From: Anolis sagrei
Taxonomy: Eukaryota > Chordata > Lepidosauria > Squamata > Anolidae
Assembly: GCF_037176765.1 (NCBI RefSeq)
Contig: NC_090022.1
Location: 57,367,209 to 57,431,208, forward strand
Direction: 5' to 3'
Length of the DNA: 64,000 nucleotides
Positions 48,901 to 61,300 of the stretch are shown here, piece after piece (positions within the stretch are counted from its first letter, which is position 1; each line of letters opens with the position of its first letter). Below the pieces are notes generated by a model. It saw only the letters and a list, made by a program, of their open reading frames with translations, made no database searches and was not told the DNA's origin. The translations under genes were made by a program, and so were the position numbers.

Positions 48901-50285
48901 CAGCTAGGAGATCATTCTAGGTGATGACTCATTCTGCCCACAGCTTCCCATATAAGATGCCCTGGAGTTATGGGCTTATGCAGCATGTGATCTGAAATTC
49001 TCCAGTTGGGCTCCAAAGTCAAATAGATATAACTAATGGCGAGGGAAGTACAGGGGTTGAAGTCCTAGAACAACTTGTGTGTGTGACATGTTGTCCAACC
49101 AGTTTACTGTGTTTTGTTTTAGTGCTAGAGAGTCATTAAATGGTTACACACCAAACTCCTCCATTCCTAGTATTGAGACAAAGTGTTCTCATTCCAATTC
49201 TGCTTGAATAGCAGCTGAAGGGTTCCTAATCAGAACTTGTATGAGGAATGTGTTGATTACTAAATCTAGTACATTTCTGTAGTAGAGCATAGAAAAGCTA
49301 TTTTTGAACTACCATTATCAGAAATCCCCTTACAGCATTCCCATCTGACATCATAGCTTTGGGGTGCTGGGGAGTAGGGGGACCCTTGTGGGGGAAGATT
49401 CTGAGAGTTATTAATTGAAAAATATATTTTTTTCTAAGATTTGCTGCAAAGTAATAGCTATGTTACCCAGAAGAATTCAGATCTCTGAATTCAAAATGCA
49501 GCAGCCAGATTAGTTACAGGAACATTCAGGAGTGAGCATATTGCCAGCACTCCACTGGCTGCCAATTAGTTTCTGGGCAAAGTACAAGGTGTTGGGTTGT
49601 TGTAAGTTTTTTGGGCTGTATGGTCATGTTCTAGAAGCATTCTCTCCTGACATTTCGGCTGCAACTATGGCAGGCATCCTCAGAGGTGGATGCCTGCCAT
49701 AGATGCAGGCGAAACATCAAGAGAGAATGCTTCTAGAGCACGGCCATACAGCCCAAAAAAACCTTCAACAACCCAGTGATTCCAGCCATGAAAACCTTCA
49801 ACAATACAAGGTGTTGATTTTTACTTTTAAAGCCCTACATGGTTTGGGACCAGGTTACCTACAGGATCGCCTTCTCCCATACAATCCACCCCAAACACTT
49901 AGATCCTCTGTGAGGCATGTACTCCAACCAACCAGAACCCAACTGGTGACTGTCATCCAGAGGACATTTTCATTAGCCACCCCAAGACTGTGGAACGACC
50001 TACTAGAAGAGCTCCGACAGTTAAATTGGCAGTCAGAATTTAAAACACTTTTGAAAACTTATCTCTTCCGGCAGGCCTACCCAGGCAGTTTTAATCATGA
50101 ATTTTAAACTTGTGTCTCACGTTTTCATCTCTGTTCTCTGTATCTTAATATGCATTTTATAGAAATGTTTTTTAATATGTATCTTTTATAGAAATACATT
50201 TTAATATGTGTGTTTATAGAATTTTTACAATGTTTGTTTGTTTTAACTATGCTGTAACCTGCCTTGAGCCATGAGAAGAGGAGGG

Positions 50286-50331
<46 letters not shown>

Positions 50332-50556
50332 GTATTGTCGAAGGCTTTCATGGCTGGAATCACTCAGTTCTTGTGGGTTTTTTTCGGGCTATATGGCCAT
50401 GTTCTAGAGGCATTTCTCCTGACGTTTCGCCTGCATCTATGGCAAGCATCCTCAGAGGTGAGGTCACCTCTGAGGATGCTTGCCATAGATGCAGGCGAAA
50501 CGTCAGGAGAAATGCCTCTAGAACATGGCCATATAGCCCGAAAAAACCCACAAGAA

Positions 50557-50587
<31 letters not shown>

Positions 50588-53500
50588 TTGTTATTAGCTC
50601 AACTGTACACAACACTCCTCCTTTGAGTTCTATTATTTTACTATTTTTTTACTCAATGAGTCTTAATAGGAATTCTCATTCATATCTGTGGGTATGAATC
50701 CTTATTTAAAGATAGTACTGATTCTGAGCTCAAACAGTGAAACTTTACCTCTGGGAGCTGTGACAGCAACCTCAAGTGGTGCAATTCCAGCCTTACTGGT
50801 GTCTACAGTAAAGGCCTGGGGAATTTTGGCACGAACTGCTGTTCCCAGGCCCGGTCCCAAAACTTTCACTTTGTAGGGGTCAATGACATCTTTTACAGGA
50901 ACCTTGAATGGACTTCCTGCCAACAAAGCAGAAGCAAGAGGTTATAGCCTTGCAAGGAGTTCACTAAAATAATAATAACCACAATGGGATCATCAAGGAT
51001 AGCAGACACCGTCTCAGTAACAGAGCTCCCTTCTCGCACTGCTCATTTAAACCCAGCTCTAAACATGTTTGAGATGCCCATTTTTAATTTGGCACTGTTC
51101 CTTAAGTTTAACAGGAATACTTTTGTATGTGCTGTTCTTATAGTACTGAACTCGAGCCTTTTGTAAGAAGGACAGAAGATCAGGGAAAAGAAAAATGCAC
51201 AAACTATTTGAAAGCTCCTCAAACAAACAATCTGTACAGGAATACAACTGTCTGAACAACTGTGAGAGATTAGAAAAATATTATTGTGCTGGAATTAAAA
51301 CTTCACACATGCCCCAGGGACTAGAGCAGCTTAATGGAGCATAGGCTAATGACGATGAAGAAATCCCAGAAGCACGCAATCATTAAAAAAATAAACTGAG
51401 AAACAGGAATGTAAGGATGGGTGAACACCAAGACCAAATATGATATACTAGTGAAGAGTGCTGGAGAGGGACTGGAGGAATGCAGGTTTTCCAGGAAGCC
51501 ATGAAACTCAGAGGTAGATCTTTGGCTAGTTACTCCCTCTCCACCTGATATAACTTACATGGTGGTTATGGGGAGAAAGAAAGCTCTACACATGGCCTTG
51601 AGCTCAGAGGTGGAAAAGCTGGATATAAATCTAAATAATGATTTTTTTAGAAAGAGGGAGGGGGAAGATAGCACAGGAAATCTCAAATGTTCTTGCAACG
51701 TCATGCTACTTCAACTTTTCTAAGTGAAGTGCATATTTAAGATACAATATTCATAATATGTGTTCAAAATTTTCTTCAGAAAGTCAGAAGCTCATCATCA
51801 GTCATGATCTTTCTAAAAAGAGTGAATTTTTAAATAAACTATTAATCGTATTGAAGGTATTTAAAACATACATTTAGAAATAATTTTTAAAGCATTTAAA
51901 TAGTATGATTTAAAACACTATTGTCATCAGTACATAATGCAGATGCTCTTACCAGGGATATGTTCACCTCCATAGGTTATGTTGACATCATAGTCCCCTG
52001 GAACATATGGAATATATTCTGCACTACAGCTGCCATCTTTGTTATCTTTACAGCTTATCTTGGATTCTGAAGGCCCTTCAACAGTTATTCCAAGGCCACC
52101 AATTCCAGCCCCTCTGTGAAGACAACAAAAGTTTATATTATGCTTATGTTACTGTGTATCATTGTACTCTGAAGTCTATTATGCCATTTTATGACTGCAA
52201 CTATTTCTGCTCAGATATGTGTCCCTGGTGGCACAGCGCGTTAAACTGCTGAGTTGCTGAACTTGCTGACCGAAAGGTTGGCGGTTTGAATCTGGGGAAC
52301 AAGGTGAGTTCCTGCTGTGAGCCCCAGCTTCTGCCAAACTAGCAGTTCAAAAACATGCCAATGTGAATAGCTCACTACTGGTATTGCTTTGGCAGGAAGG
52401 TAATGGCGCTCCATGCAATCATGCTGGCTACATGACCTTGGAGGCATCTACGGACAATGCTGGCTCTTCAGCTTAGAAATGGAGATGAGCACCACCCCAC
52501 AGAGTTGGACACAACTAGACTTAGTGTTAAGTGGAAACCTATGTGCACCTATAGTCACATCTTGCAGTTTTAAGCACCCAAGCACACGCTTTTCCCCAAT
52601 TCGCCTCAGAGGTGATGCAAGTTTTCTTAGTGTATCTATCCATAATAAAACAGCTATGTCTTTGAATTCTACATTCATACCAAATTATGGTCTAACATGA
52701 CTTAATGTGAATATTTCACACAACAGCCTGTGATGCTTACCGAGTGATAACAGTGAATGGGTTGGGTTTATTTGTGAGGGCTTCCTGTAGCCCAGGTCCT
52801 CGGGCCTCGACACGTGAAGGATGACATCCCTCTGTGACATCAACTCTGAAAGGACTGTTTAACACGGGAACATCATCATATGTCACGTCAACAGTATGAG
52901 GGCCTGTAAGCAAAAGATCAAAACCTTAAACATTTGTGGGCTCTTTGAAGATTTACAACACAAAGATTACATGGCAGAGTATCCTCCTTGCCTCAAGTAA
53001 TTGATTTCTTGGTAATCTGGGAAAATTAGCCTTACTTACAATGTAAATTAGGTGAAGCCAATGGTTGAAGTATTTTCAAGATAAAAGGTTCTGTTATGTG
53101 TTCCAGAGCACTTAAATCCTACAAGTATTTATACAGGTGAAATACAGAATGGTATTGCTTAGTGTGATTTACTTCTCTATCCCACTTCCTCAAGTCTATG
53201 GCAATTAGCCACATTTTACCTTTTTCATATGGAGTGAACTCTGCAGCATATGTCCCATCTGCGTTGTCTTTTATAAGGCAGTCTGTGGAAGCTCCAGAGG
53301 GATTTGTAATTTGTGCTTTGATATGATCTCCACCAGTTTTGGTCAAAGGACTAGCATCCACAGTGAAATCTGTTGTTGCTTCTCGGAAGACATCTGCAAT
53401 GTAAGCAACATCTATTGAGAACCATTTCAGCTGAATAGACCCACGCTTTCCACCAACATGTAAACACTTGTCTTCTCACAGATTAGTTCAATCCCCAACA

Positions 53501-56500
53501 TGGTGCCAAAGACAACCAAATGGTTTACAATGTAAACATAACCCACCCACTGGTTCCTCCACCCAGGTTTCCCTTTTATCTTTACAGTTCCCTTCAGAAC
53601 TGCTGATCCAGTAGCCACTGTTGAATTGCTTTCTTAGGCTATTATGAGCTGCTAGCCTACCCAGAAAAGTTAGTATTTATAGTATTGTGAGATTGCAAGC
53701 AGGGTGAACTGCCAAATCTTCATCTACTTCATATCTTTCATATACTATGAAATCTATTGACCAGGTCTTCTAAAATAAATTCACCTTTTAGTTTTAGAAA
53801 AATTTAAAGAAGGCTTACCTTTTCCTTCGATGCCTGGTCCATACACTTGGATTTTGCTTGTGTCCACAGCTGGATCAACCTTGACCCGTGCCGGAAAGTT
53901 TGGTACCGGTTCTCCACCATACTTCATTTTGAGTGTATGCATCCCAGCAGAAACAGGTACATATGTGACTGCATAGGTACCATCATTATTATCCTGAACG
54001 TCAACATCTGCTTTCGAACCAGAATCTGACACAGCCTCCATATCCAGTTTCCCAGGCCCAGCTTCGGAACAGTCCACATTTAGCAATCCGGCCTCACCTA
54101 CTTTACCATGTTCAAGTCCAGGACCAGTGGCAATAACTTTGGAAACATCAAATGGCATTTCAACATCTGCTTTGAAGGGAGAGCCAGGAATATGGACCTC
54201 TTCAAAAAGAATGTTGACAAGGTATTCACCTGGTTTTGTTGGCAAGTAAGAGACTGAGCATGTTCCATCACCATTATCAGAGCACTCTATTTTAGCTTCA
54301 CACGGTCCTTCGACTGTCAGTCCCAGGCCACCGGTTCCAGCTCCTTTGGTGTCGATTGTGAATTCTGCAGGCTTTCCGACAAGACCACCCTCAAGACCAG
54401 GACCGTAGGCTCTCACCTGGACAGTTTAATTTTTAAAAATGAAGAATTTAATTACCCTGTAAATGCTTAGCAGGCAACCAAGAGTTCATAAACATCATAA
54501 ATCAATCAATATGTTTTCTATGCTACTCAAAGGCCATGACAAAGAGATACAAAATATACAAAACGGAACCTTCAAGATAAAAGGTACAAAAGACACTAAC
54601 CATTATTATTACCAAACCTATAAAAACAATAGAAACCTTACAAGTTACAGGTAAATTTCCAACATGAAAATGAAACTAATAATTTGAGTTGCCATGGCAT
54701 TTTTTTACAATTTTATTTAGTGTATTGTCGAAGGCTTTCATGGCCAGAATCACTGGGTTATTGTAGGTTTTTCAGGCTGTATGGCCATGTTCTAGAAGCA
54801 TTCTCTCTGACGTTTTGCCTGCATCTGTGGCAAGCATCCTCACAACCTCTGAGGATGCTTGCCACAGATGCAGATGAAACGTCAGGAGAGAATGCTTCTA
54901 GAACATGGCCATACAGCCCGAAAACCTACAACAACCCAATTTTAGTTAGATCTCCCTTTCTTTTTTTGCAGCCAAAGCAAATGGGGCCACTTTATGTGTT
55001 ACACCATCAGTGGTATCACTAAAAAAAAAGCCCGAACCAATTCTACAAGAGAGTTCTCATTTCCATTTGTCAGCAATGACTTCAGAAATCTTCCTCTAGG
55101 GTCACTATCCTGGGGACAGTTTAGCACAGGGGTCGCCAAACTACAGCCGGTGGGCTGGATATGGCCCGTCAAGGTAATTTTCCCATCCCACTACAGTTTG
55201 CACACACACACCCTACCGCCCACTTATCTAAGCCATTCTCCCTTGCACAAAGCCTTTTCCCCTTGCTCAGAGCCTTTCCCCTTCCACTCCACACTGCTCA
55301 GTGCCTTCCATGGGTTTTTTTTTTTTTGCACTACAAATAAAACATGTTCAGTGTACGTAGGAATGTGTTCATGTTTTTTCAAACTATAGTCCGGTCTCCC
55401 TATAGACTGAGAGACCATGAACTTGCCCTCAGCCTAAAAAGTTTGGAGACCCCTGGTTTAGCATGTAATGTACAATGTCTTCCAACTCATATTAACTACA
55501 AATATACACTCTATTCTCTAACAAGCAACAGCTAGCATATAATTAGGGTTTGCAGTTGTAGCTCAAAAACTTCTGCAGAGTATCAGCTGTAGCCCAGAAC
55601 ATCTGAAATAGGTCACTTCTCTGTAGCCTAAAACTTCATGTGTGAAAAACACATGAATCCCTGCCTATTTGAAGGCACATTAGTGCATGTCACCAAAGTT
55701 GCAAGTTCAACACGCTATCTGCTGTTTTTAGGAGATATCAACATTATTGCATAATAGGCAGTCTAATCTGCATATTGCCATGCTTTTATCAACTTGATTC
55801 CCATTAGTCTAATTGATTTTGAAAGCAAGAGGGCTAAATAAACAAGGGAAACAAAAGCTGCAGCGATCAAAAAAGATTTATTGTTAATTTATTTTAAAAT
55901 TCCATCTTTTCTTCAACAGGAACTAGACAAGGGAGGGGGGTAATCATGAAGGCGCAACACAGCATAAAAGTTTAGATTACGATAATATATTTCCAAGTGA
56001 GATTCAGCTGCAGACACAGCTGATACAGAACAATTATAATAGCAGATATGTTGTGGGGATTTATAACGAATCATGAAATCACAGAGCTGGAAGAGTCCTC
56101 GTGGGCCATCCAGTCCAGCCCAGGAAAATCACATTCACAGCCTTTAAACAGCCTCTGTTTAAAAGCCTCCAAAGAAGGAGCCTCCACCACATTCCAGGGC
56201 AGAGAGTTCCACTGCTGAACAGCTATCAGAGTCAGAAAGTTCTTCCTAATGTACAGATGGAATCTCCTTCCCTGTAGTTTGAAGCCATTGTTCCGTGTCC
56301 TAGTCTCCAGGACAGCAGAAAACAAGCCTACTCCCTCCTCCCTATGACTTCCCTTCACATATTTATAAATGGCCCTCATCATGTCTCCTCTCAGCCTTCT
56401 CTTCTGTAGGCTAAACATACCCAGATCTTTAAGCCGCTCTTCATAGGGCTTGTTCTGCAGACCCTTGTTCATTTTAATGAAGTGGCTTTATAGTAAAATG

Positions 56501-58269
56501 TATACTTATTTCAAGTGCAGTAAGACTAAAAAAGAGAATATTTCAAAGGGAACTTCAAGTTTCTTCTGAATAAAACAGGAAGCACCGAAAGAAGTTATTA
56601 ACTCGGTCCACATTATATTTTGTGTAAAATTCTCCACTAGTACGACTCCAGAATTGGGCAGAATAGGTTGTGCAATTTCTGTTTCAGATACTTAAAGATC
56701 AAACTTGGAAACAGAATAATATACATAACATAATGCACATGACAAATATATCACATATGCTTGATCGATGAATACACCAAATCTTCACCCAGCCACATAA
56801 ATTGGAACTTGCTAGATTTTTACTTACTTTGGTGGGATCAGGTGGCAGAGTGGCCTCCACTGTATAAGGGCTTCCTGGAACTGGATTCCCATCATAATTT
56901 ACATCAACCACATGAAGCCCTTCTTCCTTTGGGATATACTTTGCTGTGCAACACTCTTTGCCTACCACTGGCTCCACTAAGCACGGCACAGCTTTCCTAG
57001 TAGGACTGAAGATCGAGACATCCAGTTTGCCCTGTCCACCAGCTCCTTTTGTGTCAATCAGAAATTCTTGGTCCCTTCCTACTTCAACTCCTGTAGGAAA
57101 TAAATAGAACACATTGAAAAGTCCGCCTTTCCACTGACTGCGTCACATTTAGAATTCGTCAAAACAATAGGGAGGGTCATGTCATTATTAGATGTGTTTA
57201 AATAACCACCTAGAAAAATACTTGTATTAAGTAATCCTGATATTTGTGTTCTAGCTCAATTTTTCAATGTACCAGTAATCTGCATAAAGGGAAACTTAGT
57301 GGAATAATTTATGTTAACTATACAGTATACTACTTAAATAGCCACAGAAAATAGGTTTCCCCTGACATTAAGTGAAGTCATGCCCAACTCTGGAGGGTGG
57401 TGCTCATCTCCATTTCAAAGTCGAAGAGCCGGTGTTGTCCATAGACACCTCCAAGGTCATGTGGCCAGCATGCCTGCATGGAGTGCCATTACCTTCCTGC
57501 AGAAGTGGTATCTATTGATCTACTCACATTTGCATGTTTTCAAAGTGCTAGGTTGGCAGAAGCTGGGCCTAACAGCAGGAGCTCACCTCGCTCCCTGGAT
57601 TCGAACCACCAACCTTTTGGTCAGCAAGTTCAGCAGCTCAGTGGTTTAACCCACTGCACCACCATATGTCCCAGAAAATAAAATCCCCAAAGTAAAAATG
57701 ACCTGAAAGAGATGCTTAGAATTGGCCATTCTTACACAGTCCTGCCAGAAATATTACTTTTCTTTGATATTTGAACTCACTGGAGAAAAAAGGTAAGATG
57801 TAAAAATAACTAATAAAAAGTAAATAAATGAAATATTCAGTCAGATTCTGGAAAAGTGAAGCTAGTTCACTAAGTGATTCGCTACTGTTTAGACAATCTC
57901 AGCTCCAGTTAGTCATTGAGAGAGGGACTTATGAATGAAATGAAACAGACCTCTAGTACAAACTCTAATAATCTGCATAAGCATTTCCCCATGTGGCATT
58001 CTGGATTTTGTCATGGCGATCAGGGGTTACAAACAAAACAGAAATAGACTTCTGTTCATAGAATAGCCTTTCTCATCCTCATTTGTTTACATTAATTGCA
58101 CATCACTTCTCAAGATGAGCTCTTCTTGTGTTTCTCATAATATATTTAATTTACACATTTCATTACACTTCCAATCTCTAAACTTAGAAATGATAAATAA
58201 ATGTCATGAAAACTCAGTCCTGAGAGACAAGTGTGTGTGAGACTGCAAAACCAAGGCAAACACACATCT

Positions 58270-58317
<48 letters not shown>

Positions 58318-61300
58318 GCATTCTCTTACAGGATCCACCTGTAAGCTTCTAGCAAAAGTATTTAATATAGACGCACCTTCATCCAGGTATTTACACTGCT
58401 AACTTGGACCAAAGCTGATCTACAATTAAGCCAACAAGCTGCATTTTACTATCAGTACAATCAAGAAATCATACTCCAGTACACTTATCTGAAAAGCTGC
58501 TCCTTCCACAAATCTACTGGACAGAACGTTTTACTCAAAACTTGTGATGTTCACAAGTGCTAGAGAACAAACAACTTAGTTACAACTCTACATTCAAATG
58601 TTATGGGATGCTGTTTTCCTTTTTTGAACGTCTTGCAGCTAGTTCTCGTTTCTAATCAATCTAACACTCCAATTAGAAAAGTTACTTACGATTTTCCAGA
58701 CCATTAAGCTTAATTTTGCTCAGATCAAGTGGAGCAGCAACACCAACAGTGAAAGGACTTCTTGGGATGGGATCACCACCATAATTCACCAGAATATCCA
58801 TGTTTCCCTAGAAAGGTTGGACAGTTTATTAATTTCATTCTACATTCCAATACTCAAGATATCCCAGCAATCACAGGATCCAGTTGTGAGCATTTAAATA
58901 TTCCTTGAAAGCATTTTCCATAGATCAAACCAGATGGAAGCTACCCATATGTTTCAGATTGTGGTTCAGAACTGCACAAAGTACAAGTAAATTTGCTTAT
59001 AAAGCCAGCTAAATGCTTGGAAGTAGACAACTCAAACTGGTAGAGGAAGCAGCTTTTCGATGTTCCACATTAAATGCTACTATGCTTTGGTAAGACACCC
59101 AGGTAATCTGCTGTGTGTGTTTTAAGTGAAAATCCAAGACCTTGACTTTGTCCAGATTGTGTTTTGAAATTCTTTAATTTAAATCAAACTTCAATAAAAT
59201 CCACTGAACGCCTTGCTTTTTACCCATAGCACTGCAAAGCATAGGCTTCATTTATCTCATTTTCTGCCATCAAGGAAAATATTAAGACAGTTCTGAATAA
59301 TAGCTGGATTTTTAGAAATGTAGAAATTTGTAGCTGTCTCCTAGTGCATAGCCTGTAGCCATGCACCTGGAACACCTGAGTCCATTTCAGTATCTGTTGG
59401 ACTGTTGTGAGAGACTGGCTCCCTGAACTGAACATTGGGCTCTTTTTCTTTTCCACTCCCTTCCCTCAAAGTTCATTTACTCTGTTTGATATCTAGCCTG
59501 ATTCTCAATTCTGGAGATCTCTCCACCTGTTTTTCTCTTCCTTTTTGGAAACAGATGGAGAATCCTCCCACCAAAAGCCCCTCCTCTGCTGTGATTGGCC
59601 GGTCTCTCAGCTGGCATCTCAGCCAAAGGAAGGGTTGTTTCTGAGACTCCACGGAGGCGAGGGGAGAACAGGTGTGCTTGGTGCATGGCAGTGTGGTGCG
59701 CATGTGTGGGGTGAGGGAGAGCATGCAAGGCTGGAGGGAGCATCACGCCAGCAAGTTCCTTCAAGGCATGGGGGTTCTGTGTTGGAAGTTTGGCCCAATT
59801 CTATTGTTGGTGGGGTTCAGAATGCTCTTTGATTGTAGGTGAACTATAAATCCCAGCAACTACAACTCCAAAATGACAAAATCAATCCTCCCCAACCCCA
59901 CCAGTATTCAAATTTGGGCATATCGGGTATTTGTGTCAAATTTGGTGCAGTGAATGAAAAGACATCCTGCATATCAGATATTTACATTAGAATTCATGAC
60001 AGTAGCAAAATTGCAATTATGAAGTAACAACAAAAATCATTTTATGGTTGGGAATCACCACAGGAATCACCACTGTATAAAGGGGCCACAGCACTAGGAA
60101 GGTTGAGAAACACTGCTTTATTTTTTTTTTCTATGGACTGTGATTAGTTTAAAGAAACGGAAAATGGCTATAAAAAGGATACTAAGAAATTACAATTTTT
60201 CAGCTAAGCCACTTGGGCAAGGGCCAAAACATTATAACACGTTCACTCCCCATGACTAAGGTGCATATCGTGTTTCAGTTCTGAGACATAATCCCTTGGA
60301 TAAGTGCCTGACTATGAAAGTTACATTTTCACAGGGCTGGAAGCAGTTTAATGTTTGATAGCTAGTATTTGTCACGGCCATATTTACAGAACTGACACAG
60401 CCAAGAACTACCTGCAATGTTTGCTTACTCCACCCCTTATTCAGTTTATCCTGCTCATTCTCCCCTCCCTTTGTCAGGTTAATTTCAAAAAAATACATCT
60501 GCTGATGTACATACAAGTGCACTCTTCAAACAAGGCAGCATTTCTGAACAGCAACACCACCTACTATAAATTTCAGCCTGTGACAGGATGCTGGCAGAAT
60601 GCCACTGCTCCGTTTCCTGAGTTTATCTGGGTTTCCCTTCTCTAAGCTGGGAGGCCAAGGACATGTACTCCATCCACACACAGAAACCTAGGGAAGTATT
60701 TGTACCATTTCACACTGGGAGGTGAGTGTCATTTTAATGCTCCCATTGTAGCAGAAATTTCCTGCATGCAGCATGTTAAAGTGTCAGGGAACAGGATAAG
60801 AACAGGGAAAGTTTTCTCTGCAAGTTGCATGTACTCCCATCATCACTTTTTTTGTAATATTAAATTCCTCTAAAGCCCCAAATGACTTTTTTCCAGGCAA
60901 AGCTCATCCCTATTTAGCAAAAACCTTTCAAAGCAAGATTAAAATACAATGGTTTTCCTCTTTTTGTGTGCTTCACAATACCCAAAAGAAGGCTGAAAAT
61001 ACAGGAAACACAAACTGGAAGTGGACTTACAAGCACTTCTGGGTTATATTTGCAGGTGTAAATGCTCCTATTTGGCCTGCCTGAGGAAGATGTGAGGATG
61101 ACAACTGGCCCCTGTTGCAAAATGGCCCTTGTTGCATATTACAGCTTTCTCCTAGGGGTGCTAGTCAGAGATATCACTTAGTAAACCAACCTTCCCCTGA
61201 AGTGGTGCAATCTACATTTTCACCCAATTCTATAGAATATATAAAATGGCCTGACTGTCATTAATGTATATCTTAGAATAGATTAGATTAGTACTTTAAG

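Larger units (their letters stand above)
48042..50748 (-). other. FLNB intron (2.7 kb)
   Basis: It starts just upstream of the cassette exon. It holds a C run (48,644-48,661), an L2-type LINE with a foldback element inside, an (AAT)n array and a near-perfect palindrome. Confidence 0.7.
54417..56827 (-). other. FLNB intron (2.4 kb)
   Basis: It contains a foldback element (54.7 kb), a hAT element with exact target duplication (55.1 kb) and a CR1 end (56.1 kb). Nothing coding is seen. Confidence 0.7.

Noticed and set aside
49703-50107. 134-codon open frame
   Set aside because: It is the end of an L2-type LINE ORF2 read out of a foldback insertion; no host gene.
50335-50697. Open frames of 60-120 codons on both strands with the same peptide ([12 protein letters not shown]..)
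   Set aside because: They arise from the near-perfect palindrome of a foldback element and recur at 54.7 kb; they are not genes.
59473-59832. Overlapping 80-95 codon frames on both strands
   Set aside because: They lie in a hAT-type repeat fragment, share no family resemblance and have no splice context in FLNB.
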